Positions 1-11,600 of a stretch of 64,000 nt of DNA are shown piece by piece; the first letter of the stretch is position 1, and the number at the start of each line of letters is the position of its first letter. Under the pieces are notes generated by a model. It saw nothing but the letters and a program-made list of their open reading frames with translations. It made no database searches and was not told the origin of the DNA. This DNA comes from Pristionchus mayeri. Its lineage: Eukaryota > Nematoda > Chromadorea > Rhabditida > Neodiplogasteridae. A program made the translations under genes and the position numbers. The stretch covers positions 24,708,365 to 24,772,364 of the forward strand of contig BTRK01000006.1 in NCBI GenBank assembly GCA_036245805.1, written 5' to 3'.

Positions 1-1290
1 CTGGTGAGAAGAAATGAAGAACTGATTGAGTCAGAGAAGAATTGAGAGTCTAAGGAGACCAAAATAAAGGAAGAATGATGATTCCACTTCTTAGTGAAGG
101 GAAGAACTACGAACGAAATGAGCAGTAGAAGAGATCAAAGAGAGACCCGCGAAGAGATGTTAATTACTCGTGAAATGGTGTTTGCACTGATAGTGCTCTA
201 TCTCCATTGAGAGATGAGAGAATGAGTGGAGGAGGAAGAGGAGGGAATGTCTCAACTAAAGGCTGCTTCAAATGACCTTCTCCAATAGGAACAACTCGAC
301 CAATTTCAGTTCGAATCCACTCTCAACTACCGAGTTCTGGTGAAGAACGTCTGTTTACAGTGATGATGAACTGTCAAGTCAATGGAAGTAAGGAAATGTG
401 ATGGCCCCGCTCTCTGGGAGGTTGAACACATCCGAGATCATATGGAATTGAGAGATTTATCATATGGTCAATTAGATCATCACCTACAATGATTCCACTA
501 CGTGTGATGGGGAGAGTCGAACACAATATGGAGAGTCGATACTATGGACAACACTCACTAAATTATCTATGAGAAGAGTCAATTTCTACCATTCCAAAAC
601 ACTTCCTGTAATGTAAAAAGAGACAGCAAAAAAGATAGGCATAGTGATATGGTTGGTTTCACTTCAAACAGAGACTATTTCGACTGGCAAAGAGAGATAG
701 TTTCAAATATCGTAAAATGGTCGACTCACAATTCCACGTGTGAATATCTCCTCTCTTCGTTCGAATGCAATCACTTTTCCTTATTTCGGGAAAATGCGTT
801 CGTTCCTTGATCGAAGGAGTGCGAATATTTGCGTGTGGCTCGTTATGAGTGCTTGTCAGCCTTCTCGTCGGCCTCTTTCCCTTCTTTTTTTCACCCGTAC
901 TTCTATCCTTTCTCTTCCTCTCTCATCCTTTTCCCTTCTTTCTCCCTTTCTCTCACTATCTTCTCTCTCTTCGAATCCCCTTTTCTCTCGTCGATAAGCT
1001 CATTTTTTGCCATCCTCTAGTGAGCATGGGCAAACGTTTCACGGCTCCCATTTAGTCTCCTCTAATAGCGTGTTCTCTCACTCCCTTCTCTCCCTCTCTG
1101 AATCCTCTCTCTAATGTCCTCTCTCTCTCATTCCAGCTGGATCTCCATTCATTTTTCCCCATCTGGGACTCCTCGTGATATGACCAACTATTTCATACAA
1201 ATCGTATAAATCGAACAACAATACACGTAACGGGAACGAACGAATATCTACAGACACGAGACTACCGTATCATGGGGATTCGGCATCGGG
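1..1290. other. Left edge, no gene supported
   Basis: No intact exon chain is visible. Around 250-350 on the plus strand a reading frame gives a short helical-looking peptide interrupted by a stop, which could be a decayed coiled-coil exon. The stretch 850-1130 is a pyrimidine-rich (TCTC-type) tract, which explains its Ser/Leu/Phe-rich open frames. The acyltransferase 3' end lies just to the right on the minus strand. Confidence 0.4.
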
Positions 1291-3099
1291 TCAGACAACG
1301 GTAGTCTTCACTGAGCCCTTCCACTTATGGTACACAAACTTGTCGATTCCTCCGTAGAAATAGCTGATTATTCCCGATGTGACGAAGAAATATGCGAGTC
1401 CGCACTGAATTCGATGGTGGAATGCATTGATGAGTGGTTGATACCTGTACTGGCCCAATGCACGTCAGATGGTACGTCCACACTGAGATTACAGTCAACC
1501 AGAAGAAGAAAGAGAAGACCTTCACGATGAAGTTGGTGGGTCGCTCGTGAGACTGATGCGTATTCATTATCACTCCCCCAGTCAAAACAGTTTCAAGATT
1601 TGCATCTCTCACAATACAATTTTCTCTTTCGGTGGTTTGAATATAAGGAGTGAACGTACACTCCTCCAGACTCCCTGTCCAGTCGAAGTATCGAAGAGTC
1701 TCGCTGAACATCTTTCTTCACTGTAGAACTGAGAGAGACGAGCTTCCTTCGACTGCCAAAGCCTGCACGGGGAGAGAGAGAGAGAAGGAGGGAGAGGGGG
1801 TACTCACTCATTCAACCACTTGGTCAGTTCTTCCTTCTCCTTCGGAACTGTCTCGATGGGGATCTTCTCAACGTGGAAGTGTACCTGAATCCTCTCCATT
1901 CTCTCCTCTCCACTTCAAGGCAGCCCTCCCTCTCCCCTCTCTCTACCTCTCTGGGTGATCTTCCTTGCACGACGAGATTCACTTCACTCTGCACGATGTC
2001 ATACGGATATCCGATGGTGATGTCGTAGATATGAGAGATGTAATTGGCTGATGAGAATCAAGTGAAGAGATATTCATCGCCGAATAGTTTAGTTCGTTTC
2101 AGAGAGACAAAGTAGTGAATGTAAGCAACCTCTTCTCATTCTTGTCAGGAGATGATGAAATCCGGTGACACGTGGGTAGAGAAGATGCTCGAGAGGACTG
2201 CAGTCATTCCTTTCCACTAACTCGACATTTCCTACTTCATACCGTAGCCCATTCTTATTCGCGTATTCAGCACTCTTCTGAGTTGTCCATGGAGATTTAT
2301 CAGTTCCTTCAGGAAAGAGAAGCAACTGAGAACGAGGATGGGAATAAGGGAGACTACGAGAGAGACATGGGGTTATATCACCTGATAATTCTTGCCCATT
2401 CCAGTGTAGTAGTCTATGGCTTGGTCGAAACTCTCCATATCCAATTCCATATTCCGTTCAAGAAAAATGAATTGCGAAGCTGCCATTCCAAAACCTGAGA
2501 GATGAAATGGAGAATGACTAAGACTAGTTCGAACCTGCTCCAGGGAGACTCTTCAGCTGAGCTTTGAGTGAGATCTTCGACGTTGTGATCAGCCATGGAT
2601 TCTGTTGATAGAGAGCAGACCAGTAGTACATCCAATCGAGACTAAGATGATGTCATCAATGAGGAAGATGATGGATGGAAGGTACCGTGTTCGATGGTTC
2701 ATGATCACAATGGCTGGTTCTTCGGGGTCGATCAATTCACCTGAGACTCGAATACGAACACGAAATATCAATTCGAGAAAGGACTGAAAGGGGAGAAGAA
2801 TTGAATTTTCAGTCGTATGAATTTACAATGGGAATGAACATCCAGAATGAAATGGCTCGATCCATCATTTGACGCCATTGGAGATGCCGAGAATGATAAG
2901 ATCATCAGTTTGTAGTGGAGAAGATCTCACCTTCCCAGACAGATTAGAGGAAGGAACAATATGATGATGTAGTTGCCGAAGAGAGAAGTTAGAAGAATAG
3001 TGAGACCGAATGACCAGCCAAGGAGAGGTCGAACTACTACAGAGATCAAAGATTACAGAGATCGACGATTATGGAAGACTTACATCGCAGAAAGATCAT
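1291..3099 (-). CDS. LCLAT1: Lysocardiolipin/lysophospholipid acyltransferase, LCLAT1 (ACL-8/9/10) type
   Basis: Membrane O-acyltransferase of the PlsC/AGPAT family, expected in ER or mitochondria-associated membranes to re-acylate lysocardiolipin or lysophosphatidylinositol. Exons read from 3099 downwards. An N-terminal exon beginning MIFLRLVRPLLGW carries a hydrophobic segment (about residues 10-40). Next comes an exon ending in the acyltransferase motif I NHRTRLDW, split by an intron after NHRT at about 2690. The LLLFPEGTD motif III block is at 2325-2270, and a segment resembling the LCLAT 'DITIGYP' block is at about 2050-1960. The last exon, about 1450-1291, encodes a hydrophobic C-terminal segment ending KWKGSVKTTVV. 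Block order and spacing match animal LCLAT1. The catalytic His and Asp of HX4D are present. Introns are 40-60 bp. Which of the three C. elegans paralogs it matches cannot be settled here. Confidence 0.85.
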
Positions 3100-4190
3100 G
3101 AGTAATCAGGTAATCAGTCTCATTAGGATGAAGATGGAGGAGGACGAATTGTTATCACGAGCAGAGAAGTAGTTCCAGAATGGAGGAGTGCAGAGAGAAG
3201 AGGAGAGAATGACCCAGAAAGAGAAGAGAGAACACGAGAAATAGAGAGAGTTAGAGAAAGAGAAGAGAGAGAGAGAGAGAGAAAGTAGATCAGAGAGGAG
3301 TGAATGGAAGAGAGAGAGGAGTCATTGGGAGAGGAATCGATGCACTCTTGTGAGAGGTGTGAGAGTGAAAGGATGGACTTATCCCGTTGAAGGAAACGAC
3401 CTTAGCTAGAGTAAGTTATCCGGCTCACTCTCATTTCGTTTCAATTCGATGCTGGGAGACGACTTACGACGCTACGAGGGTGAAATGGCGCAACTTCCAG
3501 TGGAATATGCGAGTAGTGGCATGCCCGATCTTCGCTCGCTAATTACAGATATCGGAAACATGAAATGAAGTGATACAATAATGCCAGGAGAAATCAGCAT
3601 ATTTCTGCTCTGAAGTGCGATTCCAAGTTGCCCCTAACAAAGTCTTATTTAACGTTGGGGAAATTGCTTGATTCCATCATGAAAAAGCTATTATACATGA
3701 ATCCAGCCTGACTCCAACTTTTTTTCGGAAATCGCACTCTATGTCCTTTGCGATTCTGGAAAAATATAAAACGTGTAATGCATTTGTTTTAAAACTTTAC
3801 AAGGTTTCTGTTGGAGCGGTTAAAAATATCCAAGCGTACTACCCGAAAGCAAGTGAAATTGCAAGCCTCAATTTGCATCAAGAGCTGTAATTTTCACGTT
3901 TGAAAGGTAGCCAAAGAGATAACCACTGATTAGATAAATGCAGTGAATTTGAGACCTCCCTTGGGAGTTTCAATCGGTTCTCATCGTACTCTGCTAATTC
4001 CAGTTTCTCTCCCTTCTAAATCGATGGTAATAGTAGGTGTTCCTTCTCTTGCACTCGATGTTCGTCCTTTCGGGATGGAATCTCCCCTCTCCTTCTCCCC
4101 TTTCTTCCCTTCGTTGTCTCCCTTGGCAACTGGTAGTGTATCTCCTCCCCTCTTACAACTTCTCCCTCATTCTCCTTGTTTCTCCCCCTC
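3100..4190. other. Intergenic region between divergent genes
   Basis: Purine-rich (GAGA) sequence at 3180-3320 is followed by AT-rich DNA. A 39-residue plus-strand frame from about 3450 (MLGDDLRRYEGEMAQLP...) ends in TGA near 3568. It has no clear splice partners or homology I recognise. The interval should hold the promoters of both the acyltransferase (leftward) and CFAP36 (rightward). Confidence 0.4.
4117..4130 (+). promoter_or_regulatory. Imperfect X-box-like site before CFAP36
   Basis: The 14-mer TCTCCCTTGGCAAC ends in the RFX half-site GGCAAC. It fits the nematode X-box consensus RYYNYYATRRNRAC except at positions 1 and 7. It lies 64-73 bp before the candidate start codons, where X-boxes of ciliary genes usually sit. 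It is a plausible DAF-19 site but not a perfect one. Confidence 0.45.
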
Positions 4191-4202
4191 ATCATGCTCC
4201 CC

Positions 4203-6714
4203 ATGAGATCTCGCAAGAATTCCCGCACCTCTTCCACTTCTTCGTCCACTTCGAATCAGAAGATCCTCAACAAACTCCTCGATTTCCTCGATTCGAGCAT
4301 CTGGGTTCTTCCCATTGAAACATTCATCGAACAGCAGAGTATCGGTCAGTCCACTCTCTCCCTCTCTCCCTTAAATGACTCATGAATGACAGTAGAGAAA
4401 CAGTTCAACCCCCCTCTCTCTGATTCTAATTCCCTTCTCTCTTCTCAGTCTTCGATCGTCAACAGGACGACAGTGACCTCTACATGAAGGTCCATCTTGA
4501 ATTCGGGAATCTGGTCGATACTCTTCTAGAGTGCTTCTGCGAGGTCTCACTTTCATTCCACGTTCAATCTATCGATAATAAGCGCGAGTATTTTCGTGTC
4601 AAACTTGAATTGCACTTTCTGAGGGTGTTTTTGTAATCATAGTCAGATAGTATCCAGAGGATGAATGGGGTGATTCGAATGGACCATTGAAGGACACGGG
4701 AATACGGGCAGAGGAACTCGTCTCCGCTCTCGAGAAGATCGATAAGGAAAAGCTTTCAGCAAAGGCCAAGGTGAGGGAAGAGAAGTCGATATCATGTGAG
4801 GAAAGGAGACAAATCTACACGGAATTCACATACAAAACATGAGACGACAAACATCGTTTCCTTTCTGAGTCCTGCGTTGAGATCGTTTGTCCATTCCGAG
4901 TCCAGAGATCAAATGTGAATTCAGGCAGCGTACGAACCTCTCTCAGCGGCTCAGAACTACGCAGTCTTCGTGCCGATGATGATGAGGAAGAACGTGGAAT
5001 TGCAACTGCAGGCACTGCAGATGATCGAGGTGAAGAAGGGAGAAGCAACCAATCTACCCCCTTCCAGTTCATGTGTGGAATCATCCCAACCGTCCTCAAG
5101 ATAGAGGACTCCGATTCACTCAGGGGAAGAGTCATACAGAATCTGAGTGGAGAAGAGGCAGAGAAATTCGTGCTCATCACTGTCCTCAAGTAAGTCTCCC
5201 CTTCCTCTTTGCCATTCACTTCTTCTCTGTTCAGACAGTCCAAGGACGAGTTCGATGCGGCGCAGCTGAGTGAGAAGAAGGAGATTGAGGTACGATCTTT
5301 GATTTCTAATAGGATCTTTAATCTGCAGGCGATGCTTCGTGACGAGGGATTCGAGAAGGATCGAGTACGACTCACAGCAGAAGCAGAGAAGGAAGGGAAG
5401 GAAGTCGAAGCTGCACTTGCACTCCCAGTGAGGAGAAAGACGGATTGAGTAGGGATGATGCAACCCCCTCAGGTGTCGGGACCTCCCCCATCCAGAAGAG
5501 ACAGTCGACCACCCCTTCCCGTGCTACAAAAGGAGGAGAATGTGCAGGAAGTGAAAGAGGAGAAAGAGAAGGAGAAGAAGAAGGTGGAGGAGAAGGAAGA
5601 GAAGGGAGAGGAGGAGAAGAAGGAGACGAAGGGAGTGGAGAAGAAGGAGAGAGCGAAGAGCAGAGGAAGGGAAGACAGCAGAGAGAAGGTACTCATTCTT
5701 CATCCTTCCATGGATTCCTCTCTATCATTGTTCAGGATCGACCGGTCTCTCGTGCTCCTTCAGCCAAGGGAGATCGGAAGGTGTCGATGGAGAGGAAGAG
5801 CAGTGCAGTAGTCGTGACGCCAGCTGAGAAGAGAATTACCACTGGTACCCCTTCCATTCCAATCTCTTCCATTTCCATTGGAATGCAGGTGAGAAGCCCC
5901 CTTCTGTCCCCCCAGAGAGAAGACCTTCCACTTCAAGACCCGCCACTGCGAAGACCAAGGTCAACCAATCTCATCAAATCTCCATTGATTCTCAAATTGA
6001 ATTGCAATCATGGCTCTAATCCCTTGACTCTCATCAGAAGCCCCTCTCCCGCAAGAGTTCCTCAGTGAAGAGCACTGCGGAAGCATCTATCGATTCCATA
6101 GAGGGAAGTGAGGGAAAGAAGGGAAGAACTGCTGCTGATATCAGGGTACGAAACAACCTATTCCGAGTTATCTCATTCTCCTCTCTCAGGCTCTTCTTCA
6201 AGAGGGCGATCAACTCGATCCCGAAATGCTCGCAATGAGGTGAGTACGGTAGTAGTCTATCGAAGACTGACTTCTTTCTAGAGCTGCGTATCTTCGAGAG
6301 CAGAGAAGCAAATTGGCCCAGATGAAACAGGCGGAGAGGGAGAAGCAACTCGCAGTATGTTACATCTGCCTTCCCCTTTCCACTCTACGCTCCTTTTCGA
6401 GATATCGATGGACTAATTACCTTCCATAGATAATTAATCCAACAGAAATTTGGCAATGCAGGCGAATGGGAATGCGACCCAAGAAAGACCGAAGACAGCG
6501 AAAGCAGCGAGAGGAATGATGAGAGGAGGGAAGGCAGATGGTGAGGAGAGGGGGGGAGAGACACACCATCATCCACCTATGGACTATATTCACATTGAAT
6601 ATAGTGAATACAAAGCATTTCAAGAGAGAGAGAGAGAGATTGCTTTCAGGTGCAGGAGAGGATATAATCGCAGCCAGAAGAGCACTCGTACAGAAATTGA
6701 AGGAGAATGTATAG
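4203..6714 (+). CDS. cfap-36: Cilia- and flagella-associated protein 36 (CFAP36/CCDC104), BART domain
   Basis: Cytoplasmic/ciliary protein with an N-terminal BART domain that binds ARL3-type GTPases. The first exon gives a Ser-rich leader, then NKLLDFLDSSIWVLPIETFI, matching the first BART helix. The following exons (4448, 4656, 4924) encode LEFGNLVDTLLECFCE and FVPMMMRKNVELQLQALQMIE, the conserved CFAP36 core. A 44-bp intron after QMIE (about 5031-5074) avoids an in-frame stop. Then comes LITVLKQSKDEFDAAQLSEKKEIE, a lysine/glutamate-rich coiled coil at 5530-5690, and a C-terminal exon with YLREQRSKLAQMKQAEREKQ like the vertebrate tail. The last exon stops at 6712-6714, and AATAAA lies near 7117. 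An in-frame ATG at 4194 is an alternative start (MLPMRSR). At least 12 exons with 40-100 bp introns. Confidence 0.88.
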
Positions 6715-7490
6715 TGTGCCCATCCTCTCCGTCATACCATCATCATCATCGGGAGACATACACAGCTCAGAGGAGTCTGTGAATCGTGTAGGTGCTCCCA
6801 TCTCCCGTTCCATTCGTTGCCCCACAGCCATTTCTTTCATTTCCATAATTAAAGATGTTAAATATTTGTTGTCACAAGGATTTCAGCATTCATAGAGGAA
6901 TTTGTGAAAATATCACTATTTTCTTTCTCAGTGATACCTCCTGCTCTTTCTTCTATTATCTATTTGTCCTAATATTTGTGTTGATGAATGATCCCACGGT
7001 TCTCGTATTGATATTTGTCTGTTATTCGGCTTCCCAGCCATGTAATTATTCTGCAATTCGTCTATGTACACACTTGCATTCACCTACCTGCTGACTTATG
7101 TATAGCTCCAATTAACAATAAATCAATACTATATTGAAATCAGTAGGACTGTTCATTCATGTCTAAGTTCACTACTTCGAAAGAATCAGGTCACCGACCT
7201 GGTCAAATTTTAACTACACCTGCTATCTGTAATCTCATTCAACTTTTTATAATCGCCAAATGATGCAAATAAAACGCAGAGAAAAAAATGTCAACGAGAC
7301 AATTAATGATGATTGTTTGGAGCAAATGTTTTGCTGATCACGGCACTCCCCACACAGAATCCCCCCCTTTTCACTTCATCTCGTCTCATCACAAACTATT
7401 ATTCCTCTTTTTGCCTTTATTATTTCATTACGCACATTGAATATAACAACTCATCATTTGATTATCCTCTATGGTCGTACTTCGATGAGG
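6715..7490. other. CFAP36 3' flank and convergent intergenic DNA
   Basis: AT-rich sequence with an AATAAA near 7117, consistent with the CFAP36 polyadenylation region. No further exon chain is visible. Small open frames in 6850-7550 have no splice context or composition that sets them apart. Confidence 0.4.
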
Positions 7491-7494
7491 CTAA

Positions 7495-8260
7495 TCATAA
7501 TCGAATCGCTCGTCTTTCCAGTCTCCTCCACCTACTGACCAGCTGACACAAATTACCCTAATCCATAGTAAACATCCCTTTCATCACTCGTCGTACCTTC
7601 AAGTTCCCTGCAGTCATGGATTGTTTCTTCTTCCTAAGGAAGGTCTCGACCTGTTCCTCGTTCTCTTCCCTCTTCGCATGATTGATTGAACGGGGGAAAC
7701 TGCAGTGTACCAGCTATGAGTTGAGAGGTGTGCATTAAGAGGCGAGAGTGACAGAGAAGAGAGACGAGAGAAGGAATCACACTGATCGAAGAGAGTCGAA
7801 ACATGGAGTAGAGGGAAGAGACTAGGGAGAGAAAGAGAGGAAGGGATACTCATTCATCCCCTTGTCCATCCATTCCCTCACTATCCATATCACTCTCCAT
7901 CTCCACTGCAACTCTACGGAGTGTGGATGGGGGGGTCGTATCCGGGAGGGGCGCGACCCTCTTTCTTCCTCCCCTTTCGATCTGTTCTCTCTTTCGTTCT
8001 TATCACTGGTCACATTCACTTCAAAGGTATTTCACTGGATTCAAACCACTGGCCAATCAATATTCTCCTGCTCTGATCTTGTCGTGTATTTGTTTTCACA
8101 CACCGAAAAGCGGCTTAGTCGATCACTCTTCTCCCTCTCCTTTTCTCCCTCTCGATCCCGAATCGCCATCCATCCCCTCTCACCCGTCCATTTCTCACTC
8201 ATTTCACTCCCTTCTCTTCTATTCCTTGCTAATTCAACTGTAGATATTGAATCAATCACT
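7495..8260 (-). CDS. Possible charged-protein gene, partial model
   Basis: Not recognised. Read leftwards, three pieces chain in consistent phases. One exon ends ...REWMDKGMN at about 7853 (phase 2). An exon at about 7720-7600 encodes FPRSINHAKREENEEQVETF and runs to a GTACGA donor. A last exon encodes GNLCQLVSRWRRLERRAIRL and stops at 7495-7497. An upstream exon at about 8240-8100 (ELARNRREGSEMSEKWTGER) may belong to it, but its junction to the next exon does not close in phase. The strand is purine-rich, which by itself produces charged open frames, so this may be chance. Confidence 0.3.
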
Positions 8261-8667
8261 CAATCAATCGATATCACTACTTGATCAGATGGAAGATCCA
8301 CTTGAGATCCATCAGAGATTCTCCCATCCTCGCATATTTCTCTTATCTCTCACTGATTTCCGTTCTTCACTCCGTTTCTCTCTTCTCTCCTCTTCCTCCA
8401 TTATTTTTCTCTTCCTCGATTCTTGCTATCAATGGTAGCCGACGTGGACAATTTATTGTTCTGCGTAGTCTCTTCGATCTCTCTGAGAATAGGCTGATTC
8501 ATTGTTCCTGGATGGTGTTTTAATCCGTTTGAACGATTGACAAATTCCAATATTTGTTCGGAATATACATTTCATTTCTTCATCATGCGTTTGATAATCT
8601 AATTTCTCAGCTTTGGCGAGGATCTTGCCAAAAGGATATGATTTCATTAATAATTTGGGATGTTGAG

Positions 8668-11600
8668 ATGGATCGGGACAAGCGACGTTCGTCGGAGGAA
8701 GAGGCTGAGTTGGACAAGAAGATTGCAATCATTCGAGAGAAAAATGCGAAGATCGTCGAGAAAGCAAAGGTTCCCATATCCATCTGAGATTCCTTTGATA
8801 GGAAGACGTGATTTCGAAATGTTTCTTCATTTGGCAATGGGTGATGACGAGTGTTGTTGTAGGAGGTAGAAGCAGAGAGGGAAGCACTGGGGGATCAGCC
8901 AATGGAGAGGAGAAAGAGCAATCAGATGAAGGAGGTCAGCCATTTGTCCCTTTGAACCTCCTGAGAAGCACCCCCGTCCATTGTTTGTCTGTCGCCTGTG
9001 TGATTGACAAGAGAAACGTGGAAGGAGAAGGAGAAATCGATGACCAATTCCATGTTCAGATTCCCAAAGAGAAGAAGGGGAATGGGAATGGAAGGAAGAG
9101 GTCTGGACAAGGGAAGGAAGACGCTTTCGATCGAGAGTGGGACAAGGGAAAAACTCCGTTAGTACTACTGATTTATCGATTGATTTCGAGTGAGAGAAAC
9201 TAGTGGGCAAATACGCCTCTTTTAAAGTAAGTTACGTTAGAAGAACGATATTGATGATTTCCATCCATCCTCCGACGAAATCATAAATCTGACCCAGCGT
9301 CTGACCCACGGCTACGGGTTACAGTAGATTTAGGTTACGGTAGGAGTACGGTATTGACATTTTGATTCGATATTCTGATGAAATCATGAAGCTGACACAG
9401 CATCTGCTCCAACGCCACTCCCAGGTTACGGTAGACGGACCAGACGAACACCATATTTGTGGTCGTAAAAAAATTTCTTCTGAAAATTTCGGAAATCTTT
9501 TTAGTGTAATGACCTTGTATTTCGATTGCACAGAAACTATCAAAAGCTCATTCGAATCGAAAGCGCCAGTCAAAAAAGCGTTCAGTTTATTGTAAGGGTA
9601 GTAACTAGCGGGGAACTACGTCTATATCAACGGGGACCTGCGTTATGTGAGAAGTAGACAACTCATTTTACATTTTATGAGCTTAAAATAACGGACTCAT
9701 GGCTTGGATACAACTCTTTCAGTTTTAAAAATCTTAGTCATGTGTATCTCAGCGAAAAAAATATCTGACCCAGCGCTAAATTTGACCTACAGTAACCGCT
9801 GATTATTTTCCACATCATTGCCAGGCTTTTCGAAGCGTGGCAAAATGTTTTGACGCCGTCGGGCACCGAACCCCCAACCTCGTGTTTGTGAGTCCATCGC
9901 GTTATCCACTCGGCCATTATAAAATTAGGAAAGTATATTCAAAAATTTTCGAATAATAGGGCGTTCATTATTTAACAAACAAACAATTTAATTTCGCCGT
10001 TTTTGAAAAAGTCATAAATGCGCTCCAAAGAATAATGGTCGCTCCAATGCTAAAATCACCATTTCATCGCGATGTAGTAGAAATGTTGCCCAACTTTCGA
10101 TGGCCAAATGATTCTCCTGGCCTGACTACACTTCTGCATACGCAAAACAATCGAAATTTCGCGTAGTGTTTGGGGAATATTGCAAAATGTACACGGACGC
10201 ACGGACGCACGCACGTACGGACACTACTTTTCGGCATTTTCTCCTTTGTTTGCCTATACACTCGGTCTTTTTTCTGCATGAAATGTCTTCTTTTGCCGAC
10301 GGCCACCTGTATCAGTTTTGAAATTGGTAGCACGTTGCGTGGTTTTCGTGGGACAGAATGTCCGCCCCATGAGATACTGTAAAAACACATATTTTTGGTA
10401 ATCCTGAAAAATTTCCCGAGGGGACCAAAGCTGGACATGTGTCTGCTGGGCATTTGCCCCGTTGCCGCTCCCAGCGCCCCCACTCCCACACCCCAAAAAA
10501 ACCCACATCAAAAAAGCTTACGGTTTACTGGTAATATAGCAACTAGTGGGCAACTACGCCTCTTTTACAGTTCCCTGTATATTTAGAAAATAATCCCATT
10601 TGGTTGCTGCAAAATGACTGCAAAATCATGGTTCGCACGCTTTTTTGCATCCATCCGCAGACGAAATCATGAATCTGACCCAACGTATGACCCAGCGCAC
10701 TGGGTTACGGTAGGCTTTGGTTACTGTAGTAGTGCGGTATCGATGATTTCCATCCATCCTCCGATGAAGTCATGAGTCTGACACAACATCTGCTCCACCG
10801 CCACTTCGGGTTACGGTACACGGACGGACAAGAGTACAACACTTTTTTAGTCGTAAAATTTTTTCTTCTGGAAATTTCGGAAATCTTTTTAGTGTAATGA
10901 CCTTGTATTTCGATTGCACAGAAACTGTCAAGATCCCATTCGAAACGAACGCGCCAGTCAAAAAAGCTTTCAGTTTATTGTAAGTTATATATAGTGGGCA
11001 ATATTATAGTGGGCAACTACGCCTCTCCAAACGTTAAAATATGGTCGCGAAAATTTTAAAACCATTTTCCGATTGATTACCAAAATGTGGCAAAATCATG
11101 ATTCTCATGCCGCATCCGAACCAACGCTAGGCATCGATGCAATTATCTATTTGCACAACGAAATCATGAATCTGACCCAGCATCTGACACATCGCGACGG
11201 TCTACGGTAGGTTTCAGTCACTGCAGGAGTTAAGTATTGAAGTTTTCCGTCCATCCTCCGACGAAATCATAAATCTGACACAGCGTCTGACCCACGGTCA
11301 CGGGTTACGGTAGCGGTTACTGTAGCTTTCGTTTACGGTACGAGTACGGTATCGATGATTTCCATCCATCCTCTGATGAAATCATGAGTCTGACACAAGA
11401 TCTGACCCAACGCCATTGGGGTACGGTAAGGACAGACGGACAGACCAACACCTATTTTTTGGTCGTAAAAAATTTTCTTCTGGAAATTTCTGGAATCTTT
11501 TTCGTGTAATAACCTTGTATTCCGGATGGGGACATACTATCAAAATCTCGTTCGAAACGAACGCGCCAGACAAAAAAGCTTTCAGTTTATGGTAAGGTAT

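Noticed and set aside
1325..1711. 128-codon minus frame taken as one gene
   Set aside because: Its first third overlaps acyltransferase coding sequence, but it runs through an intron; the true last exon is in another frame and ends at 1291.
5469..5696. Ser/Phe-rich minus-strand frame
   Set aside because: Antisense shadow of the Lys/Glu-rich coiled-coil exon of CFAP36.
9852..9920. Functional tRNA gene
   Set aside because: Acceptor stem does not pair, T-loop has nine bases, and it is embedded in repeats.
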